Of a stretch of DNA of 64,000 nt, positions 17,448-27,037 are shown piece by piece (position 1 is the stretch's first letter; each line of letters begins with the position of its first letter). The translations under genes were made by a program, and so were the position numbers. This DNA is from Bacteroidota bacterium (GTDB lineage: Bacteria; Bacteroidota; Bacteroidia; Bacteroidales; VadinHA17), in NCBI GenBank assembly GCA_022561875.1, contig JADFQJ010000001.1:62001-126000 (forward strand), given 5' to 3'. The notes beneath the pieces were generated by a model. The model was not told the DNA's origin. It was given only the letters and a program-made list of their open reading frames with translations, and ran no database searches.

Positions 17448-18329
17448 TTACCAGTTCCTTTTATCTGCACCCCACATTAGTTTATCCCGAAGAGTGCTGT
17501 AATAACAGTGATTTTCAAGTTTTAATATTTTTATTTTGAATTCCGCACATTTAACATGTATCTCGGTGTTGTTTGGTAGTGTAACAGATCTGGAATCGAC
17601 AGAAACAATATATTTTTCATCTCTGCCCTCCACCCGTAATGTGAGTTCATCCTCATCAGGAATAACTAAAGGACGGACAGTTAAGTTATGTGGAGAAATG
17701 GGAGAAATAATAATGTTATTTGATCCGGGTATCACTATTGGTCCTCCTACACTTAATGAATATGCAGTGGAACCGGTGGGAGTTGAAATGATCAAACCAT
17801 CAGCCCAATATGAATTAAGAAATTCGCCGTTTACATAAGTATGTATCGTGATCATTGTTGATCCAACTTTCTCAATAGTCACCTCGTTCAGTGCATAGTT
17901 AAAATCTTCCTTCTTTGCTCCCGGAAAGTCCAGCTTAAGCAGTGTCCTTTCTTCAACGGAAAATTTCTTACTTAAAACGTCGTTCAGAGAGTCAAGCAGT
18001 TTTTCCTGCGAGATAGTTGCAAGAAATCCGAGACGTCCGCTATTTATACCCACGATCGGTATCCCTTTCTCCCTCACCACAGAAACCGTTTCAAGGAAAG
18101 TCCCATCACCTCCAATGCTAAATATCATATCTGTATTATCCGGAATGTCGGTATGAGAATTGAATAAACCTTTCACAGAAGGTGAATAATTAAGACTGGC
18201 TTCAAGAAATTGTTTAAACGGCCTGTAAATAACGATGTCAGTACCTTCTGTTAATAAGATATCAAAGAAATCTTTAATAGACTGATAAAAATCCTGTCCG
18301 AATGATTTTCCGTATACTGCTGCAATCAT
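17448..18329 (-). CDS. nadK: NAD kinase
   Basis: Phosphorylates NAD to NADP. The GGDGTFLE motif (residues 73-80), the NSGRLGFLA segment and the TPTGSTAYSLSVGGPI substrate loop identify the family. Its 293 residues are typical. It is 25 nt downstream of the CBS-domain gene, and the pdxJ/CBS/nadK/barrel/uppS/bamA order is a conserved Bacteroidota arrangement. Confidence 0.97.
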   Translation of the reverse strand: MIAAVYGKSFGQDFYQSIKDFFDILLTEGTDIVIYRPFKQFLEASLNYSPSVKGLFNSHTDIPDNTDMIFSIGGDGTFLETVSVVREKGIPIVGINSGRLGFLATISQEKLLDSLNDVLSKKFSVEERTLLKLDFPGAKKEDFNYALNEVTIEKVGSTMITIHTYVNGEFLNSYWADGLIISTPTGSTAYSLSVGGPIVIPGSNNIIISPISPHNLTVRPLVIPDEDELTLRVEGRDEKYIVSVDSRSVTLPNNTEIHVKCAEFKIKILKLENHCYYSTLRDKLMWGADKRNW

Positions 18330-18354
18330 TTATTACCAATTTATCTTTTAAGAA

Positions 18355-19020
18355 TTAAATATTCAGAAAACGCATGAACGATTCATACCGGTTGCTATAA
18401 AAGCTATCCATATCCTGATCCTCCATATATGAAGCTTTAATAATATAATCATACCGAGTCAGCGTTTGAATAATAGAGGTCAGGTCGGTGCGGTTAATCT
18501 TAAGGGTGACTTCGAGCTTTGTGGATTGGCCCGTAGAAGATACATATGTGCTCAGTATCTTCGCGTCATTACCTTCTATTATCTGTGCTATATGCGTTAA
18601 TGAATAATCATTTTGATTGAGCTCAAGTACTATTAACCCTCCCGGATCTTTTAATGCTGACATTTCGGCAAAATGATATAACAACTCATTCATCGTTATT
18701 AATCCCAGATATTCTTTTTTTTCATTTAGTACCGGCACCACTGTCAGGTGATGCTCGGCTGATAGTTTCATAACATCATAAATATGTTGGTCATACACTA
18801 CATACGGACTGAATAAGGATAGCTTATGGTTCCCAATCGGCTCATCAGCCATATTCAGATCATATATATCGGTATCAGATATCAGACCAAGAAACTCCTC
18901 GTTATTCACAATAGGCAGATGGGAAATCCGGAATATTTCCATCCAGCTCAATGCCCGCAAACCTGTATCAGAGGTCTTCAATGCAGGTACCACATCGGAT
19001 ATCAGCTCTTTAGCCAGCAT
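18355..19020 (-). CDS. CBS-domain protein with C-terminal ACT-like region
   Basis: A 221-residue cytoplasmic protein with a tandem pair of CBS motifs (about residues 1-60 and 72-125), probably an adenylate-binding sensor. After about residue 125 comes a region with an ACT-like pattern (GGLIVLELNQNDYSL). No catalytic domain is attached. It is the first gene of the nadK operon and divergent from pdxJ, a conserved position in this phylum, but its ligand and target are unknown. Confidence 0.82.
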   Translation of the reverse strand: MLAKELISDVVPALKTSDTGLRALSWMEIFRISHLPIVNNEEFLGLISDTDIYDLNMADEPIGNHKLSLFSPYVVYDQHIYDVMKLSAEHHLTVVPVLNEKKEYLGLITMNELLYHFAEMSALKDPGGLIVLELNQNDYSLTHIAQIIEGNDAKILSTYVSSTGQSTKLEVTLKINRTDLTSIIQTLTRYDYIIKASYMEDQDMDSFYSNRYESFMRFLNI

Positions 19021-19043
19021 TACTCATTTGTTAAAAAAACAAT

Positions 19044-19051
19044 TAATTTTG
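19044..19051 (+). promoter_or_regulatory. TAnnTTTG promoter element for pdxJ
   Basis: TAATTTTG, an exact -7 match, 48 nt upstream of the pdxJ ATG in the 79-bp divergent gap. The -33 box is not clear. Confidence 0.5.
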
Positions 19052-19099
19052 CAGTTAAAAATACGCATTTTAAACCTATTTTAAAGTATTACTGATTTT

Positions 19100-19831
19100 A
19101 TGACACATTTAAGTGTAAACATAAATAAAATTGCCACATTACGAAATGCCCGGGGAGGGAATATACCAGATCTGCTTAAAGTCACTATCGACTGTCAGAG
19201 ATTTGGTGCACAGGGTATTACGGTTCATCCCAGACCAGACGAAAGACATATCCGCTACAATGATGTAACAGATATACGGCCATTTATCACAACTGAACTT
19301 AATATTGAAGGATATCCATCTGAGAAATTTCTTAAGCTTGTATTCCTGGTTAAGCCACATCAGGTAACGTTGGTACCAGATCCTCCGGGAGTACTAACTT
19401 CCAACGCCGGCTGGGATACAGGAAAAAACATGTCGTTGTTGAAGGATGTAATTGCTGCCTTGCAGGACAAAAGTATCAGGACATCAATTTTTATTGATAC
19501 TAAACTTCAGAATATTGAGCACGCAATTGATACCAGTACCAATAGAATTGAACTTTATACCGAGCCATATGCTACAAAATACCATAACAACAGAGAAGAA
19601 GCAATTGAACCTTTCCGCATTGCCGCTGTAAGGGCTCATGAATTAGGTCTGGAGATTAATGCAGGCCATGATCTGAACCTGGATAATCTGACTTTCTTTG
19701 TTCAAAAGATCCCAAACCTGAAAGAAGTCTCAATCGGACATGCACTAATCTCAGACTCCCTTTATTTCGGACTTGAAAATACAATACGTATGTACCTCAG
19801 AAAAATAGAAATGGGCCAACAACAGAACTAA
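19100..19831 (+). CDS. pdxJ: Pyridoxine 5'-phosphate synthase (PdxJ)
   Basis: Condenses 1-deoxyxylulose 5-phosphate with 3-amino-1-phosphohydroxyacetone to pyridoxine 5'-phosphate in the DXP-dependent vitamin B6 route. The N-terminal [16 protein letters not shown], the [13 protein letters not shown] motif and the GHDLNLDNL segment are family hallmarks. Its 243 residues are typical of the half-length TIM barrel. It stands alone, divergent from the CBS-nadK operon. Confidence 0.97.
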   Translation: MTHLSVNINKIATLRNARGGNIPDLLKVTIDCQRFGAQGITVHPRPDERHIRYNDVTDIRPFITTELNIEGYPSEKFLKLVFLVKPHQVTLVPDPPGVLTSNAGWDTGKNMSLLKDVIAALQDKSIRTSIFIDTKLQNIEHAIDTSTNRIELYTEPYATKYHNNREEAIEPFRIAAVRAHELGLEINAGHDLNLDNLTFFVQKIPNLKEVSIGHALISDSLYFGLENTIRMYLRKIEMGQQQN

Positions 19832-19835
19832 TTAG

Positions 19836-19870
19836 ATGTATCGAAATTTCAAATTTATTCGTTGATTAAT
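19836..19870 (+). repeat. Copy 1 of a dispersed ~35-bp intergenic element
   Basis: This segment matches 56858-56892 at 33 of 35 positions by eye and shares its right part with 35331-35350. It begins 5 nt after the pdxJ stop. Its core word is ATTCGTTGATTAAT. Confidence 0.65.
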
Positions 19871-19879
19871 TAAATATTA

Positions 19880-20010
19880 GGCTGAGGCTAAGGTCTAAGG
19901 TTATTAAGTGTACATATTAACCTTTTAGCCTTCATTTAGACTTATTTTTTAACTTTATAACATGCTTTCCTGTTATCTTATTTTCCTTAGCCTTAGCCTC
20001 AGCCATAGCC
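19880..20010. repeat. Inverted pair of hexamer micro-arrays downstream of pdxJ
   Basis: GGCTGAGGCTAAGG (19880-19893) is the exact reverse complement of 19991-20004. The right arm belongs to a four-unit hexamer array TTAGCC/TTAGCC/TCAGCC/ATAGCC (19987-20010). About 97 nt lie between the arms. A cruciform or long hairpin is possible; no ORF lies inside. Confidence 0.65.
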
Positions 20011-20033
20011 TTATTTCATAATTATTCGTTTCA

Positions 20034-20065
20034 TTTGAATAGTATTAACCTTTTTAATTACTTTG
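20034..20065 (+). promoter_or_regulatory. TTTG-N20-TtACTTTG promoter for the phosphatase-fold gene
   Basis: A -33 TTTG at 20034-20037 and a -7 TTACTTTG (one mismatch to TAnnTTTG) at 20058-20065 are separated by the preferred 20 nt. The predicted leader to the ATG at 20114 is about 40 nt. The 17 bases at 20061-20077 recur exactly at 35352-35368. Confidence 0.6.
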
Positions 20066-20113
20066 CGAAGCTATGTTCTAACTTATTGTTTTTACCAAAC
20101 TTAACCAGAAACT

Positions 20114-21769
20114 ATGCCGAGGACCAGGAAACTTCACTATCTGATTTTTATCTTTTATCTATCCATATTTCAGGTAACAGCTCAACCAAACCTGAAAATC
20201 CCTTCCGGGAAACCAAAGTTAATTGTTGGTATCGTAATTGAACAGATGCGATATGAATACCTTCCAAGATACTGGAATAAATTAAATAACGATGGTTTCA
20301 AAAGGCTGATTAACGGAGGCACCTTTTGCAGGAATGCCCGTTACAATTATCTGTTTACACAATCAGCCCCGGGTTATTCAACCATCTCCACAGGTTCATA
20401 TCCCTCTGAACATGGGATTGTGTCTGACGAATGGTTCAACAGGTTACTGAAAAAAAGGATATATGCCACTTCTGATGAACAGGTGCTGCCTGTTGGCGGA
20501 AGCTTTGAGGCAGGGCAAAATTCACCTGCTAACCTGTTACCTTCTACCTTTTCCGATGAACTGAAAATTTTCAATAATTTCCGTTCCAAAATAATAGGCG
20601 TTGGCATGGATCCTCACTCTGCAATCCTGCCGGCAGGTCATGCAGCCGATGGTGCATATTGGTTTGATGCAAAGACCGGCACATGGATGAGCAGTAATTT
20701 CTATATGGATTCTTTGCCCGGCTGGGTTAATGAATTCAATGATAAAAACCTGCCTGATATCTACCTTGACCGGATTTGGAAACCCCTTCTTTCAATAGAT
20801 GAATATACTGAATGTCAGCCGGATACAAGCTGGTATGAGAAAGGTATAAAGGGCCGGAAAGTTTTTCCGTACGACCTGGATATGCTTAGCAGGGTAAACA
20901 GGAATAAAAGAGATTATTCCGTTTTGAAATATACACCTTTTGGCGATACATACGTTAAGGATTTTGCCATTACTGCAATAATAGAAGAAGAACTTGGGAA
21001 AGATGATGTTACTGATATGATTACTATTAGTTTTTCGTCAACAGATTATATTGGGCATGCATTTGGACCAAACTCGGTAGAAATGGAAGATGCTTTCCTG
21101 TTATTAGACAAAGATCTTTCGCATCTGCTTAATTTTCTTGAAGATACGTTTGGGAAGGAAAATATTCTGATCTATCTTACTGCTACACACGGGATATCAG
21201 CCTCTCCAAAGTTATTAAAAAACAAAGGACTTTCAACAGGTAATTTTTCTTCAATGAAGGTGATATCGCTTTTAAAAAGCTATTTAAATGTGCAATACGG
21301 TGAGGGCGATTGGGTGCTTGGTTATCACGATAAGCAGATATTCCTGAATCGAAATATAATTGAAGATTCACGGTTATCACTTGAAGATTTCCAGACCATG
21401 GTAGCAAGTTTTATTGTACAGTTTTCAGGAGTTGCCAATGCGGTTACATCTTCAACTTTGCAAACCACACAGTTTACCGGGGGAATCAATGAAAAAATTC
21501 AGAATAGCTTCAATCAGGAAAGGTCAGGGGATGTAATTCTCAATCTTAAACCGGGATGGATCGAAGAGAATGGAAATGTGGCGGAACATAATTCTGCATG
21601 GATATATGATATACATGTGCCGTTGGTTTGGTATGGCTGGAAGGTTATGCGAAAAGTGATCCACCATAGAGTGGATATTATCGAAATAGCTCCGACATTA
21701 TCCTATATGCTTAATATTTCTTATCCAAATGCGAGTGCTGCTGATCCGATAAAGGAGATTATCAGGTAA
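20114..21769 (+). CDS. Exported alkaline-phosphatase-superfamily protein (PafA-like) with altered active site
   Basis: A 551-residue exported protein with a signal peptide ending near VTAQ. The fold is recognisable as PafA-like (VIEQMRYEYLPRYW, AILPAGHAADGAYWFD, SSTDYIGHAFGPNS, DIHVPLVWYGW). By comparison with PafA, however, the first metal Asp is E43, the Thr nucleophile aligns with S84 (QSAPGYST), the substrate Lys-x-Arg pair is replaced around D166-H168, and the usual AsDH/ADHG metal motif reads T358-H359. D311, H315 and H501 are kept. The alignment is by eye. The gene has its own promoter and precedes two exported TPR genes. It may be a pseudo-enzyme or have a new substrate. Confidence 0.83.
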   Translation: MPRTRKLHYLIFIFYLSIFQVTAQPNLKIPSGKPKLIVGIVIEQMRYEYLPRYWNKLNNDGFKRLINGGTFCRNARYNYLFTQSAPGYSTISTGSYPSEHGIVSDEWFNRLLKKRIYATSDEQVLPVGGSFEAGQNSPANLLPSTFSDELKIFNNFRSKIIGVGMDPHSAILPAGHAADGAYWFDAKTGTWMSSNFYMDSLPGWVNEFNDKNLPDIYLDRIWKPLLSIDEYTECQPDTSWYEKGIKGRKVFPYDLDMLSRVNRNKRDYSVLKYTPFGDTYVKDFAITAIIEEELGKDDVTDMITISFSSTDYIGHAFGPNSVEMEDAFLLLDKDLSHLLNFLEDTFGKENILIYLTATHGISASPKLLKNKGLSTGNFSSMKVISLLKSYLNVQYGEGDWVLGYHDKQIFLNRNIIEDSRLSLEDFQTMVASFIVQFSGVANAVTSSTLQTTQFTGGINEKIQNSFNQERSGDVILNLKPGWIEENGNVAEHNSAWIYDIHVPLVWYGWKVMRKVIHHRVDIIEIAPTLSYMLNISYPNASAADPIKEIIR

Positions 21770-21776
21770 TACAAAC

Positions 21777-21784
21777 TAACTTTG
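21777..21784 (+). promoter_or_regulatory. TAnnTTTG promoter element for the first TPR gene
   Basis: TAACTTTG is an exact -7 match 54 nt upstream of the preferred ATG at 21838. A -33 box is not evident. Confidence 0.5.
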
Positions 21785-21837
21785 CTTGTAAACCCAGGTT
21801 ATTCTGATTTCACATGATAAACAAGATTTGTTTTGCT

Positions 21838-22950
21838 ATGAAAAAGCTTTTCTTTTTTTTCCTAATAACTTCTGTTTATTTCTCCGTAGCAACCGGTCAA
21901 GACAGGTTGATCAGGAACGAAGAATTGCTTACCAAAATAAAGTCCGGCCTGGACTGTATGTACAACTACGAATTTGAAAAAGCTGATTCGTTATTTCAGA
22001 TAATTGAAAAGGAAATCCCCGGTCATCCTATAGTACCATTTCTTGAGGGGCTAAGTATTTATTGGCAAAATGCTCCTCTAAATCCTAATGATGTTGCCGC
22101 AGTGAACCTGTTTTTCAAAAAGATGAAAAGAAGCACTGAACTATCTGATAAGGTATTGGAAAACCGGTTTGATTATATTGAAGGCGGTTTCTTCAGTCTT
22201 GTGGCTCATGCTATGCAGATGATGTACTATGCTGACAACGATCAGATCATAAAAGTGTTAAAGCATGTTCCTTACTCATACAGACGTATAGTAAAAGCTT
22301 TTGACTTACACGAGGACTTCGAAGAGTATAAGTTTTTTACGGGTCTCTATAATTATTATATTGAAGCATATCCTGAAGCTCATCCGGGTTACAAGCCTTT
22401 CCTGTTATTACTTCATGACGGTAGCCGGAGTGAAGGATTAAGGCAGCTTGAATGGATAGCACAAAACGGGGTTTTCTTAAAAACTGAAGGACTGTTTTTT
22501 CTGCATCATATTTATTTAAGTTACGAATGTAATCCACAGATGGCATTGAAATATGCCCGACAACTTCATGAATTATATCCCAATAACACTTTTTACCTGG
22601 TACATTATATTTTTAATCTTTTTGTTGTTGAAGATTTTAGTCTGACTGATAAATTAATGCCAATATTAGAACAGCACGGAGACCAGAATGATTTTGCGAA
22701 AATGATGAAATTGATTTTTGACGGGATGATAGAGGAACTTGTGAATCAGCGCTACGAATCGGCTAAAAATTTATATCAAAAAGGTATTGTAATGGCTGTG
22801 AAGTTCAACCCCAGGGTAGATACCTACCTTTCTTTGGCATATGCGGGTTTAAGCCGGATATATAAAATAGAAGGGATCGACAAACTGGCAAAAAAGAATA
22901 AAAGAATTGCATTAAGGAAAACAGATTATCCCTGTATCCTGGATATATAG
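21838..22950 (+). CDS. Exported TPR-like helical-repeat protein of unknown function
   Basis: A 370-residue protein with a signal peptide (MKKLFFFFLITSVYFSVATGQ); an ATG at 21814 would add eight residues ahead of it. The mature part is all-helical with weak TPR-type repeats (for example YNYEFEKADSLFQIIEKE near the N-terminus and ALKYARQLHELYPNN later). No catalytic motif is visible. It has its own promoter element and precedes a second exported TPR gene. Such proteins are usually scaffolds, but no partner can be named. Confidence 0.72.
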   Translation: MKKLFFFFLITSVYFSVATGQDRLIRNEELLTKIKSGLDCMYNYEFEKADSLFQIIEKEIPGHPIVPFLEGLSIYWQNAPLNPNDVAAVNLFFKKMKRSTELSDKVLENRFDYIEGGFFSLVAHAMQMMYYADNDQIIKVLKHVPYSYRRIVKAFDLHEDFEEYKFFTGLYNYYIEAYPEAHPGYKPFLLLLHDGSRSEGLRQLEWIAQNGVFLKTEGLFFLHHIYLSYECNPQMALKYARQLHELYPNNTFYLVHYIFNLFVVEDFSLTDKLMPILEQHGDQNDFAKMMKLIFDGMIEELVNQRYESAKNLYQKGIVMAVKFNPRVDTYLSLAYAGLSRIYKIEGIDKLAKKNKRIALRKTDYPCILDI

Positions 22951-23035
22951 AAAACAGACTTCTTATGGAATAATATTTGTTTATCATTAAATTAAACCTG
23001 AATTATTCGATTTTAGGTTTAAAATAACTTTTTTA

Positions 23036-23043
23036 TATATTTG
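23036..23043 (+). promoter_or_regulatory. TAnnTTTG promoter element for the second TPR gene
   Basis: TATATTTG, an exact -7 match, with a weak TTTA 20 nt upstream (23012-23015). It lies 39 nt before the ATG at 23083, and only 15 nt before the ATG at 23059, which supports the later start. Confidence 0.6.
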
Positions 23044-23082
23044 CATTCTTAAATAATTATGTGTTTAAAAAAATTTATTGTT

Positions 23083-24054
23083 ATGAGAAAGTATAAGCAA
23101 AGATTTTGGATTATTGTATTAGCTTTTTTATTGGTGCCTTTTTTTGGAATTTCACAGACAAATAACGATGCAATTGCAGCATATAATGAAGGAGCACAGT
23201 TAATCATTTCAGATCCCGCAAATGCAATAAAGGCATTTGACAAATGTATTAATCTATGTGACGCCATTGGCGCCGATGCAGACGAAACCCGTATACTTGC
23301 AGAGACAAAGTTGCCGGGATTACATTATAAGATTGCTATGGAATCATATAAGCAAAAAAAATGGGAAGAAGCTATTGAAAGGTTTAAAAAAGCCGGAGAA
23401 ATAGCTGATAAATACAATAACAGTAATATTTTAGCAAAAGCAAATAAAGCTATTCCACAACTCTATATGACCCTGGGTAATTCACAAATGAAACAAAATC
23501 CGCAGGAAGCATTGAAAAACCTGAACAAAGCAACTGAAATGAACCCTGCCCTGACCAAAGCATTTTTAGCCAAAGGGTTGATCTACAAAAATCTTGATGA
23601 CGAAGCAAATATGAAAGCTTCTCTTGTTAAAACAATTGAGGTTGGTTTTGCCCATAACGATACTAAAACTGCAAACCAGGCTGAACAAATGCTTAGAAAC
23701 TTCTATTTCAATAAAGCTGTTAAAGCTCTGCAGGTTGAGAATATAACCGAAGCTGAAGCCAGTTTTAAAAGTGCTATTGAGTTTGGTTCAAAAGAAAGTA
23801 TGGTTTATTATCAACTGGGGAAAATTTATAATGCAAAAAAACAGTATGAAATAGCTGTACAGACTCTTAAGAGAGCAGTGGGATTTGAGAAAGGGGGAGA
23901 TGAAGAGAAAGCAAAAATATTCTACGAAATGGGGAATTCATATCTTGGCTTGGGTAAAAACAGTGAAGCATGTAATGCTTATAAAAAGGCATTGTTTGGC
24001 GAATATGCCGAAGGTGCAAAGTACCAGATCGAAGAAGTGCTTAAGTGCAATTAA
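23083..24054 (+). CDS. Exported tetratricopeptide-repeat protein
   Basis: A 323-residue protein with a signal peptide (MRKYKQRFWIIVLAFLLVP, cleavage near GISQ). Several TPR units are clear, for example AMESYKQKKWEEAIERFKKA, PQEALKNLNKATEMNPALTKAFLAKG and VQTLKRAVGF. There is no lipobox and no catalytic motif. The start at 23083 is preferred over 23059 because the promoter lies so close. It probably serves as a periplasmic scaffold; the partner is unknown. Confidence 0.8.
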   Translation: MRKYKQRFWIIVLAFLLVPFFGISQTNNDAIAAYNEGAQLIISDPANAIKAFDKCINLCDAIGADADETRILAETKLPGLHYKIAMESYKQKKWEEAIERFKKAGEIADKYNNSNILAKANKAIPQLYMTLGNSQMKQNPQEALKNLNKATEMNPALTKAFLAKGLIYKNLDDEANMKASLVKTIEVGFAHNDTKTANQAEQMLRNFYFNKAVKALQVENITEAEASFKSAIEFGSKESMVYYQLGKIYNAKKQYEIAVQTLKRAVGFEKGGDEEKAKIFYEMGNSYLGLGKNSEACNAYKKALFGEYAEGAKYQIEEVLKCN

Positions 24055-24117
24055 TCCGGAAAATTCGCAGAATTTTTTTTTATGAAAACCGAATAACCGT
24101 GATGATACTTAATGTTG

Positions 24118-24483
24118 TTATTTCCTTGAAGCAGGTATTGATAAGATAACTAAGGTGCCAATTACTCCAAGTATTGCAATAATTATCTTGACCGAGATAA
24201 TTTTTATGAATATATAAATAGATAAACCAATCATGATCCACATCACGATAAGCGAAATAATTTTGCCGCGTAATGGTATCGATCCTGTTTCTCTGAAATT
24301 ATGTATGTATTTACCAAATAATCTATTGTCCAATAACCATGAGTATAAACGATCTGAACTTCTAACATAACAACCGGCTGCTAATAATAAAAATGGTGTA
24401 GTCGGAAGTCCGGGTACAATTATACCAATAAAACCTAATCCAAGAAAAATTGATCCAAGTAGAATCAAAATATGTTTAATCAT
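24118..24483 (-). CDS. YbaN/DUF454 family inner-membrane protein
   Basis: A 121-residue integral membrane protein. The GIIVPGLPTTPFLLLAAGCY motif in the first membrane hairpin and the middle W-x-L-x-N-R-x-F-G-K-Y stretch are the signatures of DUF454. Two C-terminal transmembrane helices follow. The family function is unknown. The gene is convergent with the TPR gene and separate from the V-ATPase operon, 270 nt downstream of it. Confidence 0.88.
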   Translation of the reverse strand: MIKHILILLGSIFLGLGFIGIIVPGLPTTPFLLLAAGCYVRSSDRLYSWLLDNRLFGKYIHNFRETGSIPLRGKIISLIVMWIMIGLSIYIFIKIISVKIIIAILGVIGTLVILSIPASRK

Positions 24484-24589
24484 ATACTAAGTTCTCTTTG
24501 TAAATATGTAAAATTCAGAGTGTAATTTGTCTGACTCAAAGGATTTTATCCGATTATAGTTTTTATTCGAATGGCCGGGTGGAATTTAA

Positions 24590-24622
24590 CATGAAAAACT
24601 TGCCCCTCAGGTAGTTTTCATG
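24590..24622 (-). terminator. Hairpin downstream of the V-ATPase operon
   Basis: CATGAAAAACT (24590-24600) and AGTTTTCATG (24613-24622) pair over about 10 bp with one bulged A. It lies about 130 nt past the ntpK stop. No long T-tract follows, so it is a weak candidate. The rest of 24484-24753 shows nothing recognisable. Confidence 0.3.
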
Positions 24623-24753
24623 AATGTTATTAAAACAAAAGGATAAAATTATATACCCAATAATACCAGATAATGTTGATGCCGATAGTATAGAAATTTT
24701 CGAAATCTTCATCAAATTTCCTCCATGAAATGCCAATTTAGTTACAATACCTC

Positions 24754-25224
<471 letters not shown>

Positions 25225-25232
25225 TTAATTAT

Positions 25233-27035
25233 TTAGACATTTGATATTTTGTAAAAGGGATTGTATTTTTTCCCTCCGCCAGTAAAGCCAGCATTCTTAT
25301 AAAACTCAACTAAAGTGAGACGCATTGGATGGACAAATGATCCTAAAGAAGAGATGGCCAAATTCCCCAAATGACCAAAAACGATTATCAATATAAAGAG
25401 GATAGGTCCAATCAGGCTTATCTCACCGAAAGCTATTGCCATCTTATTAACTACCAGACCAAGTATGGAACTTGAAAGACCAAGAGCAAATAACCTGATA
25501 TAAGAGAGTATGTCTCCAAAAATTCCAGTTATGGTGCTGTAGAAATTCCATAAACCGCCTGCTAAACGGATATGTATCTTAGCTGCAGGATCTGTAAACA
25601 GAAGAACAAGAATAGCTGAGACAATGTAAACTCCCTTTTTGATTATTTCCAGCGACTCTGAAACAGGGGAGTTTTTTCCAATAATGAAGGAGAACAGTAC
25701 AAAATTCATAATTAGCACGATCCATCCAATTGAACTTAATGCAAACAGTAATCCGTTTTGTCGTATCTGATTAGCAGCTTTTATACCGAGACCAAACAAA
25801 ATCTGGACTCCTCCAACTATCAGGGATAGCATAAATATTTTAGAACTATCAAGAAAAAGAGGGTTCAGTCCGGAAAGAAATGCAATCTTACCTAATTCAA
25901 TTCCAAAGAAATTCCCGAAAAGTATTCCCATAACGAATGTTGCAGCACCAAGCAACTGCCCAAGAGACAAATACGGCTTTAGCTTGGAAGAAGCATTTGG
26001 TTTGTAAAGAGTAGTAACTGCCAGAATCGCGATTCCATAACCGGCATCGCCAAGACAAAATCCGAAGAACAACATGAAAAAGGGTGCAAAATAAACCGTC
26101 AGGTCAAGCTCTGCGTACGTGGGCAAGGAAAAAAGATTACCTATAGGTTCAAATAATTTTGCAAATTGCCCATTTACTAATTGAACAGGAGTTTCTTTGT
26201 CTGCTTTGGAATATTGATTGGAATAAAGTATGTCTTTTTTATCCAGATAGTTTATTAACGTCGCTTGCTCTGATTTTGGCACCCAGCCTTCGAGGATTTT
26301 TATTTTTCCTTCACCTTCAGAGAGTGTGTGCATCTCCAGTACTTTATAAAACTCCATTCTTTCTGATAACTCCTGTGACTTTTTTTCGAGTACCGGAATT
26401 GCCATTCCAGCCAGATGATCTTTTTTCTCTTCGTTTACTTTGATTTTCTTTTCCATTTCAGCAAACCGGCCTTTCAGGGAATGCATTTCAAATGCAGGAA
26501 GATATACTTCCTCAGCATTTTCAAGGAATGCATCTTCCTGGCCAAACAGAATCAGAAAGATATCGTGTTTAACCTGGTTAATTATTTCTAAGGGATATTC
26601 GGTAATCCACTGGTCGTCGAATTTTTTTTCCTTTATCTTAAAAAACCGTGTCTTGAGGCCGTGCCTTTCCAGTTTTTCAACAAAAAAAGATGAATAACTT
26701 CCCCATGGCTCCAATTCCTGAATTAATTTAGAAAGCTCTTCCTTTTCTTGCTTGTAATGATTAAGCTCAATGGAAATATCTTGAAATTCCTGTATTAATT
26801 CCATCCGGTTTTTATTCGATTCAACAGTACCTTCCGGGATGTTCAGTTTTTTCATTTCTTCCAATAAAATTGAAACACCCTGGAAATCCTTCTGCAGACC
26901 TGTTAATTTCTCAATATAGTTTTCGTTTTTTTGCCCTTTGACATGAACCGTTCCAATCTCCTGAATATCATCAAGAAAATCTTCATAGTTTGCATGAAAA
27001 ACCGCGAAGGAAAACTTTACCATAGGTGTGATCAT
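25233..27035 (-). CDS. ntpI: V-type ATPase subunit I (membrane stator, a-subunit)
   Basis: Stator and half-channel subunit, 600 residues. The N-terminal half (about 1-290) is soluble with long coiled coils that bind the peripheral stalks. The C-terminal half has about seven transmembrane helices, with FFGFCLGDAGYGI and the late GDILSYIRLFALGLSS helix carrying the essential Arg. It is 2 nt after subunit D. Length and architecture are normal for prokaryotic V-ATPases. Confidence 0.95.
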   Translation of the reverse strand: MITPMVKFSFAVFHANYEDFLDDIQEIGTVHVKGQKNENYIEKLTGLQKDFQGVSILLEEMKKLNIPEGTVESNKNRMELIQEFQDISIELNHYKQEKEELSKLIQELEPWGSYSSFFVEKLERHGLKTRFFKIKEKKFDDQWITEYPLEIINQVKHDIFLILFGQEDAFLENAEEVYLPAFEMHSLKGRFAEMEKKIKVNEEKKDHLAGMAIPVLEKKSQELSERMEFYKVLEMHTLSEGEGKIKILEGWVPKSEQATLINYLDKKDILYSNQYSKADKETPVQLVNGQFAKLFEPIGNLFSLPTYAELDLTVYFAPFFMLFFGFCLGDAGYGIAILAVTTLYKPNASSKLKPYLSLGQLLGAATFVMGILFGNFFGIELGKIAFLSGLNPLFLDSSKIFMLSLIVGGVQILFGLGIKAANQIRQNGLLFALSSIGWIVLIMNFVLFSFIIGKNSPVSESLEIIKKGVYIVSAILVLLFTDPAAKIHIRLAGGLWNFYSTITGIFGDILSYIRLFALGLSSSILGLVVNKMAIAFGEISLIGPILFILIIVFGHLGNLAISSLGSFVHPMRLTLVEFYKNAGFTGGGKKYNPFYKISNV

Positions 27036-27037
27036 GA

